A stretch of 57,843 nucleotides of DNA from Rubrivivax sp. Its GTDB lineage: Bacteria; Pseudomonadota; Gammaproteobacteria; Burkholderiales; Burkholderiaceae_C. Of the stretch, positions 33,423 to 42,408 are shown piece by piece (positions within the stretch are counted from its first letter, which is position 1; the number at the start of each line of letters is the position of its first letter). A model generated the notes under the pieces. It was not told the DNA's origin. It worked only from the letters and a program-made list of their open reading frames with translations, and searched no databases. The stretch lies in the NCBI GenBank assembly GCA_026125665.1, contig JAHCKS010000026.1:1-57843 (forward strand). The letters are read 5' to 3'. Position numbers and translations under genes: made by a program.

Positions 33423-34460
33423 ATGGGACTGAACGTCGACCTCGCTCTCGAGATGCTGTGCCTGAGCGACCTGGCCGAGCGCCACCGCGGCGCGCAGTTC
33501 GAGGCGTTGGAAGAGCTCGAGGCGCCGACCTCGACCTTCCTGAACCTGAAGAGCGGCAACCCCGCGAGGCCGGTGCGCGTGCGCGACTCGCCGATCCGCG
33601 CGCCGAAGGGCGTGGTGGCGAGCACCGCCCGCGCCGACACCGAGTGCTTCGTCGCGCGCAGCGACGCCGGCGACGTGGTGGTCGCGTTTCGCAGCTCCGA
33701 GTGGCCGCCGTTCGGCAAGCAGGGCCAGTTCAAGGACTGGTTCCTCACCGACCTGCAGAGCACGCGCATCCACTACCCGCCGGCGCCGGGCTCCACCGGC
33801 GACCGCCGCTGGGTGCACTCGGGCTTCTGGCATGCCTACGAGCCGCTGGGCAAGCGCCTGCTGGCCGAGGTGGCGCGCCAGGCCGACCGCGGCGGCGCCA
33901 AGGCGCGCGCGGTCTACGTCACCGGCTTCTCGCTCGGCGGCGCGCTCGCGGTGCTGGCGGCGCTGGACATCGCCGACGCGCTGCGCTCCACCGACGTGCA
34001 CCTGGTCTCCATCGCCGCACCGCGCGCCGGCGACGCGTCGCTCGGCCGGCTGCTCGAGGAGCGCACGAAGAGCGCGTGCACGATCGGCTTTCGCGGCGAC
34101 CCCACGGTGCACGTGCCGCCGATCGGGCCGAACCTGCCGCTGACCTTCACGCACGCGGTGAAGATCGACCTCGGCACGGTGCAGCTCGGCCTCGGCCGGC
34201 CGGTGGTGCCGCAGTTCTTCCAGCAGTACCGCACGCCCGGCGACGTGTACTACATCGACGACGCCTACGAGCTGCACGAAGGCTGGCCGCCGCTGCAGGT
34301 GGCGCTGAACTTCCGCGACCACGACTTCGTCCGCTACCGCAACGCGCTGTACGCGGTGCGCCACGACCGGCGCGAGGCGGCCGAGGCGATTGCCGCCGCG
34401 CCGCGCGACGGCCGCCTCGAAGGCGTGCTGCAGATGATGCTGGGCGGCACGCCCGCCTGA
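33423..34460 (+). CDS. Lipase class 3 family protein
   Basis: 345 residues with no signal peptide. VYVTGFSLGGALAVLAALDIAD holds the nucleophile elbow G-F-S-L-G (Ser170). The preceding block VVVAFRSSEWPPFGKQGQFKDWFLTDL and VHSGFWHAYEPL is the usual lipase_3 core, followed by VSIAAPRAGDASLGRL and later VPPIGPNLPLTF and HDFVRYRNALY. The Asp and His of the triad are probably in FRGDPTVHVPP and ELHEGWPP or NFRDHDF. Hydrolyses acylglycerol or similar esters; cytoplasmic or released without a Sec signal. AAGGAGCC precedes the ATG. The small gene at 34501 follows after 40 bp. Confidence 0.85.
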   Translation: MGLNVDLALEMLCLSDLAERHRGAQFEALEELEAPTSTFLNLKSGNPARPVRVRDSPIRAPKGVVASTARADTECFVARSDAGDVVVAFRSSEWPPFGKQGQFKDWFLTDLQSTRIHYPPAPGSTGDRRWVHSGFWHAYEPLGKRLLAEVARQADRGGAKARAVYVTGFSLGGALAVLAALDIADALRSTDVHLVSIAAPRAGDASLGRLLEERTKSACTIGFRGDPTVHVPPIGPNLPLTFTHAVKIDLGTVQLGLGRPVVPQFFQQYRTPGDVYYIDDAYELHEGWPPLQVALNFRDHDFVRYRNALYAVRHDRREAAEAIAAAPRDGRLEGVLQMMLGGTPA

Positions 34461-34500
34461 GTCCGACCCCTCCCGCAACCCACGAACCAAGGAGCCTGCC

Positions 34501-34728
34501 ATGACCATGCGCGTCGTCACCGGCCGCGTCACGAAGCTTTCCGTGAACGAGAGCAGCCTGCTCTTCTACCTCGGCAATGACCCGGCGCTGCTGTCGGTTT
34601 CCACCGCCGAGAAGAACTACAACGCGATGGCCTCGACGGTGTTCCTGGCCACCGCCAACAACTTCGAGATCACGGTGAAGACCGACAGCGACGGCCGCGG
34701 GGTGAGCCTGATGACGCTGGAGACTTGA
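34501..34728 (+). CDS. Small protein of unknown function, linked to lipase gene
   Basis: 75 residues with AAGGAGCC ahead of the ATG. It shows alternating strand-like segments (RVVTGRVTKLSVNES, FEITVKTDSDGRGVSLMTLE) with many Thr/Ser and no cysteine. It looks like a small beta barrel or sheet (OB-like or carbohydrate-binding-sized). Not recognised. It lies directly after the lipase gene on the same strand with 40 bp between, so co-expression is likely. Confidence 0.6.
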   Translation: MTMRVVTGRVTKLSVNESSLLFYLGNDPALLSVSTAEKNYNAMASTVFLATANNFEITVKTDSDGRGVSLMTLET

Positions 34729-34753
34729 GGCGGCGAGCGAGCGGGACGAGGTT

Positions 34754-34823
34754 GCCGCCGCGCCGCGCCCGCAGGCCGGGCAGCAGGGCCAGGTGGCCAG
34801 CTGCGCCCGGCGCTGGCGCGGGT
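34754..34823 (+). pseudogene. Duplicated 70-bp fragment of glutaminase
   Basis: The sequence GCCGCCGCGCCGCGCCCGCA and what follows matches glsA 31848-31918 along about 70 bp with a handful of substitutions and one base gap. It starts and ends inside the gene, so it is a detached internal piece and not coding in its new context. It marks the left edge of a decayed island. Confidence 0.7.
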
Positions 34824-34834
34824 CTCGGCCGAAC

Positions 34835-35181
34835 TCAGTGTGCGGCTTGGCGCAGCGCATGCAGGGCAGGCAAGAGCGCGGGCACGTCGCCGGCGACGAT
34901 GCTCCACAGCGTGTCGTTGTCGATGCCGAGATAGGCAAAGGCGGTTGCGCGTGGCGATGATCATGCGCCACGGTACCTGCGGGTGCGCAAGCCGGACGTC
35001 GTGCGGCACATGGGTCGCCGCCTCGCCGATCAGTTCGAGGTTTCGCAGCGTCGCGTCGTAGACGAGCGTGTTGGCAGCGAACGCCTGCTGGTCAAGCCCG
35101 GCGGTGTATGCAAGGACCCTTCTCGCCGAACCCGATCATGTCGTCCACGTAGAAGCGCCATGCGCGGGCAAGCTCAGACAT
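34835..35181 (-). pseudogene. HepT-like (DUF86) HEPN RNase toxin, disrupted
   Basis: Correcting two frame changes gives: MSELARAWRFYVDDMIGFGEK, then (after a one-base change at about 35118) VLAYTAGLDQQAF, TLRNLELIGEAATHVP, VPWRMIIATRN, then (after a change at about 34950) AYLGIDNDTLWSIVAGDVPALL. This is the HepT layout. The expected R-x4-H-x-Y motif would be R-N-R-L-A-H-A-Y; here it is R-N-R-L followed directly by AYLG out of frame, consistent with a 5-bp deletion (GCCCA) that also removes the catalytic His. The stop is at 34835. Confidence 0.7.
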
Positions 35182-35450
35182 GCACGGCCTCGCGTTCCAC
35201 GAAGGGGCGCAGCTCCGGACGAAGCGCCTTGTCGGTGACCAGATCGACACGTCGGCCGAGCAGATCCTCGAGGAAGAACTGGACGCCGAAGTAGGGCGCC
35301 GACGTGGCTGGCCCGTCGAAGGAGACCAGGATGTCCACGTCGGAAGGGGTGCCCCGACCGGCCGGTGTTCTACGGGGCAGCCAGGACGGCCTTGCGCGAG
35401 CGCTCGCGCGCGAGGGGCGTGGGCACTGCGAACAGCGTGCGCTGCGTGTC
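35174..35450 (-). pseudogene. MNT-type nucleotidyltransferase antitoxin relic
   Basis: The C-terminal part is clear: GTPSDVDILVSFDGP, YFGVQFFLEDLLGRRVDLVT, LRPELRPFVEREAVHV, with the D-V-D of the catalytic site. The upstream GS of the GSx10DxD motif is missing: RKAVLAAP ends at a TAG and the frame restarts at RTPAGRGTPSDVD. The stop overlaps the HepT start by 8 bp (ATGTCTGA), as in working HepT/MNT loci. The N-terminal part is a mosaic with an unidentified fragment. The gap 35451-35618 holds no gene. Confidence 0.65.
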
Positions 35451-35618
35451 GAAGGTCAATGCCGCCCACGATCACCCAGCCGATCTCGTGCCGGCTCTCG
35501 GCGCCTGCGCCGCTGGCGACGGCCAGGGGCAGCGCACCGGCCACCATGGCGCGCCGGTGGTCATCAGGATCTGCCGCATCGGCGCGACGGCCGCCGCGCT
35601 CGTGTTTGCGACGGCCGC

Positions 35619-37225
35619 CTAGCCCGGATCTTTCGCCAGCAGTAGGTCGGCAGCCTCGTGCCTGAGCCCGTTGTCATAGGTATCTGACGCCAATGACAAC
35701 CGAGGACTGCCGATGCCAAAGTGTACCGATGAGACCGTTGAGTTCGGGCGGGTGGGGAGGCGCCTTGTCCAGGCCGCGTTCGATGGCGGGGACATCGTCA
35801 GCGATGGTGGCGTGCTGCTGCTCAAGCGGGTCGATGAACGGTTGGGCCTGACAAGCGCGGCGGCGCGGGCGTTGGGCGACGAGCGCCGTAGCGCCAGCAT
35901 CGAGCACAGCATGCACAGTCTGCTGGCGCAGCGCGTCTATGGCCTTTGCCTGGGCTGGTCCGACGTGTGCGACCACAACGTGCTGCGCAACGACTTGGTG
36001 ATGCAAACGGCCGTTGGCCGTGCTCAGGCGTTGGCCTCGGCACCGACGCTGAGCCGGCTGGAGAGCGGGGCAACGGCCGCACATGCCGCAGCACTGCACC
36101 GCGTGCTCATGCACCAGTTCATTGCGAGCCACAGCAAAGCGCCCGAGGAACTGGTGCTGGATGTGGATGCCACCCACGTGCCGCTGCACGGTGAGCAGGA
36201 GCGCGGCCACTTCCACGCCTACTACGACAACTACTGCTACTTGCCGCTGTACGTGTTCGTCGGGCAGGACATGCTGGCGTGCGTGCTGCGCCCGAGCGAC
36301 CGGGATCCGGCCAGCGTGGTGAGTGCGCTGATCAAGCGGCTGCTGTTGCCGCTGCGCCAGGCGTGGCCCAAGACCAAGATCATCGTGCGGGCCGATTCGG
36401 GCTTTTGCCGCCCGCGGGTGCTGCAGCGCCTGGAGCGCTGGGGCGTGAGCTACATCATTGGTCTGCAGAAGAACTCGCGCCTGGCGCAGCAGGTGGAACT
36501 GGCTGAGCTGGCGCTGGCCGAACAGTACGCAGCCAGCAAGACCAAGCAACGCATGTTCGGCGAGTTCAAGTACGCCGCAGGGACGTGGAATAAGCCCCGC
36601 CGTGTGATCGCGCGGCTGGAACACGGCGAGCAAGGCGCCAACCCCCGCTTCATCGTCACCGATCTGCCTGGTTCTGCGCAGGCGCTATACGAACGCAGCT
36701 ACTGCGCACGCGGGGAAGCGGAGAATCGGATCAAGGAAGCGCAGTTGGATCTGTTCGGCAGACGCGCCAGCTGCCACCGCTTCTGGGCCAATCAGCTGCG
36801 CCTGCTGCTGGCCGCACTGGCCTACACGCTGATGATCAACCTGCGCCGATTGGCGCTGCAGGGCACCGAGCTCGCGCAGGCGTGCACCGCAACCATCCGC
36901 ACCAAGCTGCTGAAGATCGGTGCAGCGGTGCTGCGCAACACCCGCCGAGTGCGGGTGCTGCTGGCATCGGCCCACCCGATGAAGCACGTCTTCATCGTCG
37001 CGGCGCGCGCGCTCAGCCCATAGCGTTCATCCAGTGCTTGGCCCGCGCGTTGACAGCAAAACGGCCCGCATCCCAAGCCGGGGAAGGGGTAAGCACGCCC
37101 ACCACCGCAGGATCACCACCTCGCAGCGCAATAAACACTGCGCCGGCGACATGAGTCGCTCAAGAAAGTCTCAACTGGGCCCCACCGTGCCATCCAGTAC
37201 CGGACTGGCGAAATATCCGGGCTAG
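35619..37225 (+). mobile_element. IS1380-family insertion sequence, complete
   Basis: Terminal inverted repeats CTAGCCCGGATCTTTCGCCAG (21 bp with CTAG included; 35619-35639) and its near-exact reverse complement at 37205-37225 (one mismatch) bound a 1.6-kb element with one transposase gene. CTAG at both ends is probably the duplicated target; without it the element runs 35623-37221. The right end falls on the TAG stop codon of the FHA-transglycosylase gene. The left side is the decayed TA region. GC content of the transposase is lower than that of neighbouring genes. Confidence 0.9.
35713..37023 (+). CDS. IS1380 family transposase
   Basis: 436 residues, standard for the family. The DDE residues are seen as EELVLDVDATHVPLHG (Asp150/Asp152), IIVRADSGFCRPR (Asp228) and SYCARGEAENRIKEAQLDLF (Glu335 or 337). 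GGVLLLKRVDERLGL near the start and LRLLLAALAYTLMINLRR near the end are typical of IS1380. The frame is intact, so the element may be active. Confidence 0.95.
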   Translation: MPKCTDETVEFGRVGRRLVQAAFDGGDIVSDGGVLLLKRVDERLGLTSAAARALGDERRSASIEHSMHSLLAQRVYGLCLGWSDVCDHNVLRNDLVMQTAVGRAQALASAPTLSRLESGATAAHAAALHRVLMHQFIASHSKAPEELVLDVDATHVPLHGEQERGHFHAYYDNYCYLPLYVFVGQDMLACVLRPSDRDPASVVSALIKRLLLPLRQAWPKTKIIVRADSGFCRPRVLQRLERWGVSYIIGLQKNSRLAQQVELAELALAEQYAASKTKQRMFGEFKYAAGTWNKPRRVIARLEHGEQGANPRFIVTDLPGSAQALYERSYCARGEAENRIKEAQLDLFGRRASCHRFWANQLRLLLAALAYTLMINLRRLALQGTELAQACTATIRTKLLKIGAAVLRNTRRVRVLLASAHPMKHVFIVAARALSP

Positions 37226-38745
37226 TTGCTCAGCCCGTACTTCTGCGCATTGCTCCCGACGATGGCCGCGGCCAGCACGCGCGGCACGTACTCGCGCGTT
37301 TCCTCGGGCAGCAGCTTCAGCCGGTACAGGTGCCAGAAGTCGCGCTTGTCCTTGCGGAAGCCGCCGGGCTCGCGCGCCACCTGGCGCAACGCGCGGCGCA
37401 CGCCGTTCTCGCCGCGGTTGTAGCTGGCCAGCACCAGCATGAACGAGTCCTCGCCGAACTCCGACATCAGCGTTGCCAGGTAGCGCGCGGCGGCCCGTGT
37501 CTGCTTCTCGGGGTCCAGGCGCTCGTCGAGCGCGTCGTTCACCGTCAGCCCGAGCGACTGCGCGGTCGTCGTCGTCATCTGCCACAGCCCGGTGGCGCCG
37601 GCGCTGCTGCGCGCTTCGGGGTCGAAGCCCGATTCGACCCAGGCGATGTAGGCCATCTCCTCGGGCAGGCCGAGCGCGCCGAACTCCCGCATGATGGCCG
37701 GCCAGTAGCGCTGCTTGCGGCCGTACATCGACCTGCGGTTCCCGGCGCTGGCGAGCTCGTCGATGTGGAACTGCAGCCGCTCGCGGAAGATCGGCGGGAT
37801 GGCGTAGGTCGAGGCGTTGAACTTGGCGAGGATCTTGCGGATCTCGCGGTCGAGCTCGTCGCTGCCCGCGGCCGAGAGCCGTGCCGCGCGCGCCTCGTCC
37901 TTGAGCTGCAGCCGCGCGAGCGTGGACTGGGCCGACCCGGTGAGCGCGATGAGGTTGTCCTCGAGGGCCGCCAGGCGCGCCGTGTCGGTCTCGGCCTGCA
38001 TGCGCTCCTGCAGCGCCTGGATCTGGCGGTCGATGCTGGCCTTGGCGTTGACGAGCTGGTCGATCTCGCGCTGCTGGAAGAAGACCACGCCGCCCAGCAC
38101 GCCGATGACCAGCAGCGCCGTGCCGCCCACGCCGGCGAGCACCTTGACCCACTTGCTGGTGGTGTGGCTGCGCACCGACTCGGTGGCCTGGTTCATCGCC
38201 TGGGCCAGGATGATGACCGTGTCTCCCGAGCTCTGGCCACCGGCCTTGGCGCGGCGTTCGGCCACGCGCCGCGCGGCCTGGTCGGCGACGAGGATCGTCT
38301 TCGCATCGCGGGCCCCGGCCTTCAGCGCCCTGGCCATGCGTTCGGCGTCCTGCTCGGCGTCGTAGGCCGGCACCGACCCCCTCGGTGCGCTGGCCACCGT
38401 CTTCACCCAGGTGCTGCGCGGCACCGAGGTGATCTCGCTCGCGTCGATCTCGATCTCGGCTTCGGGCCCCCCGGGGAAGCCGAAGCAGACCCGGTCGCCC
38501 GAGGCGAGCTTGTGCTTGCTGATCCTGCGGCCGTTGAGCAGCGTGCCGTTGGTGGAGCCGGTGTCCACCAGAAAGTAGGCGCCGCTTTCGTAGACGATCT
38601 GCGCGTGGTGCGTCGAGACGACGGCGTCCTGCGGTTCGCCGAAGCAGAGCTCGGCGCTGGCACTGCGTCCCACGCGCACCGGTTCGCGCCCGAAGCTCAC
38701 GGTGTTGCCGCGGCGAGCTCCGGAAACGAACTTGAGGCGGATCAC
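37222..38745 (-). CDS. FHA-domain membrane-bound lytic transglycosylase
   Basis: 507 residues. Residues 1-100 form an FHA domain (GREPVRVGRSASAELCFG, STHHAQIVYESG, DTGSTNGTLLNGRRI) that binds phosphothreonine. One membrane segment lies at about 199-223 (VKVLAGVGGTALLVIGVLGG), then a coiled coil (230-300), then a C-terminal SLT domain: MAYIAWVESGFDPEARSSAG holds the catalytic Glu371, followed by GLWQMTTTTAQSLGL and VLASYNRGENGVRRAL. The FHA domain would be in the cytoplasm and the glycan-cutting domain in the periplasm, so a kinase signal may control murein cutting. The TAG stop is in the IS1380 target site CTAG. Confidence 0.9.
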   Translation of the reverse strand: MIRLKFVSGARRGNTVSFGREPVRVGRSASAELCFGEPQDAVVSTHHAQIVYESGAYFLVDTGSTNGTLLNGRRISKHKLASGDRVCFGFPGGPEAEIEIDASEITSVPRSTWVKTVASAPRGSVPAYDAEQDAERMARALKAGARDAKTILVADQAARRVAERRAKAGGQSSGDTVIILAQAMNQATESVRSHTTSKWVKVLAGVGGTALLVIGVLGGVVFFQQREIDQLVNAKASIDRQIQALQERMQAETDTARLAALEDNLIALTGSAQSTLARLQLKDEARAARLSAAGSDELDREIRKILAKFNASTYAIPPIFRERLQFHIDELASAGNRRSMYGRKQRYWPAIMREFGALGLPEEMAYIAWVESGFDPEARSSAGATGLWQMTTTTAQSLGLTVNDALDERLDPEKQTRAAARYLATLMSEFGEDSFMLVLASYNRGENGVRRALRQVAREPGGFRKDKRDFWHLYRLKLLPEETREYVPRVLAAAIVGSNAQKYGLSN

Positions 38746-38824
38746 CGTGGCACCGTGTGGCGGGGCGGGGCGGCGATTCTATCGACGGGCCCTGCTGGGC
38801 CCAGCGGGCAAACCAGCAGGCGCC

Positions 38825-40699
38825 CTACTTGCGCAGCAGGTCCTGCAGCTTGTCGCCCAGGCGCCGCCTGGCGTCCTCCTTCAGCTGCTCGCGCTTGCGA
38901 TCCAGCTGCGCCTCGGCCGCCTCCTTCAGCAGGCTGCCGAAGTCGATGCGCCACTGGATGGCGTCGAACGGGCCGCTCAGCTTGACGGGAACCGTCTGCC
39001 CGCGCAGTTCCTGCAGCTCGGCGCCGCCCTGCCCCTGCAGCGTGTCGACGACGGTGGCGCGCACGGTGTAGTCGAGGCGGTTGTTGCCGAGATCGATGTC
39101 GCCGGCGCCGCCGATGCGCAGCAGCGGCGAGCGGGCCGCGAGGTCGTCGTTGCGCGCCACGCCGCCGGCGATGCGCAGCGTGGCCGTGAGGTCGCTGAAG
39201 TCGGTGGCTTCGCCGCGCGCCGCGGTGCCCAGGCTCGCCGCCGTGCTGCCGCTGGTGAGCGCGGCCTTGCCACCCCGGGCCGCTTCGCGCGCCGCCTTGG
39301 CCACGCGCAGGATCTGCGCCAGGTTCACGCCGCGCACCGCGCCGTCCTTCAGCTCCAGCTTCGCGTGGCCGCCGAGCGCCTTCATCATCGCGCCCACCGT
39401 CGCACCTGCCGTGCTGACGTCGAGCGTCACGGTGCCGCGGCCGCGCACGGCGTCGTTGCCGGTGAAGTCCTTCAGCAGCGGGCCGATGGCGATGCCTTCC
39501 AGCGTCTGCTGCAAGCCCACGCGCGCCGGCACCGCGGTGGCCGTGACGCTGGCGCTGCCGGCCAGCTTGCCTTCGTACAGGTTGGCGGCCAGCGGGTTGA
39601 GCAGCACGCGGCCACCGCTGGCGCGCAGGCCGGCGCGCACCTGCGCCAGCTTCAGGTTCATCACCTGCAGCGCGCCGATGCGCAGGTTGCCGTTGGCCTC
39701 CAGGTCGCGCAGCGCCGAGAGGTCGAGCGGCTTCTCCGGGCCGCCCCCGCCCGAAGGTGCCGCGCCGCCGCCGCGGAAGTGGTCGACGTTCAGGTGCTCG
39801 AACTCGGCGTCGAAGGTGTAGGCCGCGGGTGTCAGCCGCGGCATCGTCAGCGCCACCTTGAAGGGCGCGCCGTCGAACTCGCCGCCGAGCTTGGCTTCGA
39901 GCTTGCCCTTGCCTTCGAGCTCGGCGGTGACGCCGCCCTCGAGCTTCGCCTTCAGCGGCGTGCCGTCGAGCTTCGCGTCGATGACGGCATCGAGCGCGTC
40001 GAAGACGATGCGGCCCGGCGCGGGCCCGAGCTGCAGGTTGCCCTTGATCGCGATGTCGGCGCCCAGCTTCGGCGCGTCGGTGTCCAGCCGTGTGGCCAGC
40101 GACACCGGTGTGCTGCGGCCCGGGGCGATGCGGCCGGTCTCGAGCGAGAGCTTCGAGAGCTGCACGCGGCGCGGCGCGCGCCGGTCGTCGAAGCTCACTT
40201 CGGCGTCCGTGACGGCGACCCCGGCCACGTCCAGCGCGATGGCCGAGCGGCCATCGGAAGGCTGCGGTGCCGATGCGGCCGGGGCCGCGGCCGCTGCGTC
40301 GCCGCCGAGCAGGTCGTCGATGCTCAGCTTGCCGTCGCGCGTGCGCACGACGCGCGCGCGCAGGCCGGCCACTTCCACGCGGTCGGCGACGACCCGGCCG
40401 CGCAGCAGCGGCCACAGCGCCAGCGACACGCGCGCCGATTCGATGGCCGCGAAACGTTCCTTGCCGCCGCGCTCGGAGAGCGACACCTCGCCGAGCTTGA
40501 CGCCGATGTTCGGGAAGAGGCTGAGCGAGATCGGGCCGGGGATGGCGAGCGTGCGCTGGGTGCGTTTCTGCACCGTCTCGGCGAGCAGCGGCTTGTAGGC
40601 GTTGGGGTCGAACGTGGCGGCGATGAACGCGACAACCGCCACGAGCAGCAGCAGCACGCCGCCGATGGCGCCGAGCGTGATCTTCAGGGGCTTGGACAT
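38825..40699 (-). CDS. AsmA family protein
   Basis: 624 residues. The N-terminus has a membrane anchor (LKITLGAIGGVLLLLVAVVAFIAATF) followed by DPNAYKPLLAETVQKRTQRTL and IPGPISLSLFPNIGVKLGEV, the AsmA opening. Repeated beta-strand segments (RVEVAGLRARVVRTRDGKLSI, LKDGAVRGVNLAQILR, DTLQGQGGAELQELRGQTVPVKLSG) form the long lipid-groove domain seen in AsmA/TamB-like bridges. Likely role is phospholipid transport across the periplasm, or outer-membrane biogenesis. A flexible Ala-rich/Gly-Ser loop interrupts residues 130-150. It lies 79 bp from the divergent-side FHA gene, both on the minus strand. Confidence 0.88.
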   Translation of the reverse strand: MSKPLKITLGAIGGVLLLLVAVVAFIAATFDPNAYKPLLAETVQKRTQRTLAIPGPISLSLFPNIGVKLGEVSLSERGGKERFAAIESARVSLALWPLLRGRVVADRVEVAGLRARVVRTRDGKLSIDDLLGGDAAAAAPAASAPQPSDGRSAIALDVAGVAVTDAEVSFDDRRAPRRVQLSKLSLETGRIAPGRSTPVSLATRLDTDAPKLGADIAIKGNLQLGPAPGRIVFDALDAVIDAKLDGTPLKAKLEGGVTAELEGKGKLEAKLGGEFDGAPFKVALTMPRLTPAAYTFDAEFEHLNVDHFRGGGAAPSGGGGPEKPLDLSALRDLEANGNLRIGALQVMNLKLAQVRAGLRASGGRVLLNPLAANLYEGKLAGSASVTATAVPARVGLQQTLEGIAIGPLLKDFTGNDAVRGRGTVTLDVSTAGATVGAMMKALGGHAKLELKDGAVRGVNLAQILRVAKAAREAARGGKAALTSGSTAASLGTAARGEATDFSDLTATLRIAGGVARNDDLAARSPLLRIGGAGDIDLGNNRLDYTVRATVVDTLQGQGGAELQELRGQTVPVKLSGPFDAIQWRIDFGSLLKEAAEAQLDRKREQLKEDARRRLGDKLQDLLRK

Positions 40700-40818
40700 G
40701 GCGGTGCATTTTCCGGCGGGCCGGCCCGCCGCGCGGCGCGCGGGCGTATCGGGGTGTGAGTGCAGACGGCGCCGGAGGTTCGATGCGGGCCGCGTGGCCC
40801 GGCCGCCGCCCGCGGCCG

Positions 40819-42222
40819 CTACGAACGTGCCGGATCGATCGGTTCGACACGCCCTTCGGCCGCTTCCAGCACCTCGCCGGCGTCGAGGCACAGGTCCTCG
40901 CGGAAGCGGCCGGCCATGATCTGCACGCCGGTGCGCAGCATGCCGTGCGTGCCCACCGGCACGGCCAGGCCCGGCAGGCCGAGCAGCGGCGCGGGCAGCG
41001 CCGAGCGCATCGAGGCCAGCACGGCCCCGTGGCCATCGGGCGTGAGGTCGCTCACCTGGCGCGGCGGCAGGTCGCACAGCACCGGCAGCACGACGAGCGG
41101 CCATTGCTCGAGGAAGGCGAGCCAGCGCAGCAGCATCGCGTCGCGCGCCGTCAGCGCGGCCACGTAGGTGGGCAGGTCCACCGGCGGGTGCAGCGCCAGC
41201 CACGCGGCCATCGCGGCCTGCCCGTCGGCGTCGCCCACCTGCTGCATCAGCGGCCACAGGCCGGCGGCGGTGTCGGTGGCGAGGATGTGGTGCCACAGCT
41301 CGACGACGCGCGGCATGTCCGGCGGCAGCACTTCCTCGACGCGGTAGCCCGCGGCGGCGAGGTGCTTGCCAGCCTGGCGCACCGCCGCCGCCTGCGCCGG
41401 ATGCGTGGGGCCGCCGGGCACCTCGGGCACCAGCGCGACGCGCAGCGGCCGCGGTGGCGCGGGGCCGACGAGCGGCGCGTCGGCCCACTTCCAGTCGCGC
41501 CGGTCGCCACGCGACATGACGGACAGCGCCAGCCGCGCGTCGCGCACGGTGCGCGTGTGCGGGCCCTGCACCGACATCAGCTGCGCGCCGATCGGCCGGC
41601 CGCCCGGGGCGCTCGCATTGAACGCCGGGATGCGCCCGAAGCCCACGCGCAGGCCCACGACGCCGCAGCAATGCGCGGGGATGCGCACCGAGCCGCCGAT
41701 GTCGTTGCCGTGTGCGATGGGGCCGATGCCGGTGGCCACCGCGGCGCCGGCGCCGCCGCTGGAGCCGCCTGGCGTGACCGTGGGGTCGCGCGGGTTCAGC
41801 GTGCGGCCGTGCAGCGCGTTGTCGGTGAAGATGCGCATCGAGAACGCCGGTGCGTTGGTGCGGCCGATGACGATGGCGCCGGCGTGCCGCAGGTTCGCAA
41901 CCACCGGGCTGTCCTCGGCGGCGATGGCGTCCTTGTAGGCGACGATGCCGTTGTCGGTGGGGCAGCCGCGCTGGTCGACGTTGATCTTCGTCGTCACCGG
42001 CACGCCGTGCAGCGGGCCGAGGGCCTCGCCGCGGGCACGCGCGGTGTCGGCGGCGTCGGCGGCGGCGAGCGCTTCATCGTCGAGGCGCCGCACGACGGCG
42101 TTGATGGCCGGGTTCACCGCGTCCAGCCGCGCCAAGCACGACTGCACCGCCTCGCGCGCCGAGGCGCGGCCGGTGCGGACGAGGTGGGCGAGGTCGGTGG
42201 CGTCGAGCTGCCAGAGCTGCAT
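40819..42222 (-). CDS. Amidase (amidase signature family)
   Basis: 467 residues. The Ser-cisSer-Lys triad is present: VPVTTKINVDQRG (Lys79), TPGGSSGGAGAAVATG (Ser154) and HGNDIGGSVRIPAH (Ser178). Length and the ...IGAQLMSVQGPHTRTVRDA block match GatA-like small amide hydrolases. Cytoplasmic. Substrate not predictable; it is not GatA because GatB/C are absent. A convergent alpha/beta hydrolase is at 42409. Confidence 0.9.
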   Translation of the reverse strand: MQLWQLDATDLAHLVRTGRASAREAVQSCLARLDAVNPAINAVVRRLDDEALAAADAADTARARGEALGPLHGVPVTTKINVDQRGCPTDNGIVAYKDAIAAEDSPVVANLRHAGAIVIGRTNAPAFSMRIFTDNALHGRTLNPRDPTVTPGGSSGGAGAAVATGIGPIAHGNDIGGSVRIPAHCCGVVGLRVGFGRIPAFNASAPGGRPIGAQLMSVQGPHTRTVRDARLALSVMSRGDRRDWKWADAPLVGPAPPRPLRVALVPEVPGGPTHPAQAAAVRQAGKHLAAAGYRVEEVLPPDMPRVVELWHHILATDTAAGLWPLMQQVGDADGQAAMAAWLALHPPVDLPTYVAALTARDAMLLRWLAFLEQWPLVVLPVLCDLPPRQVSDLTPDGHGAVLASMRSALPAPLLGLPGLAVPVGTHGMLRTGVQIMAGRFREDLCLDAGEVLEAAEGRVEPIDPARS

Positions 42223-42408
42223 GGGGCGGTTCCGGTGAGGGCGGGGAGGGGTGGCGGCCGTGCGCCGGGCGAGTGTCGCCGAGTTCGTGCCGGCCGGGCC
42301 CGGGGGCCTGCTGCGCTCGTCGCGCTCGTCGCTGGGCCCGCTCGACTGGAGGCGCGCCTCTAGAGCCGGCCTGGTGCCGGCGCCGGGCGCGATGCAACAC
42401 TGCGGGCC

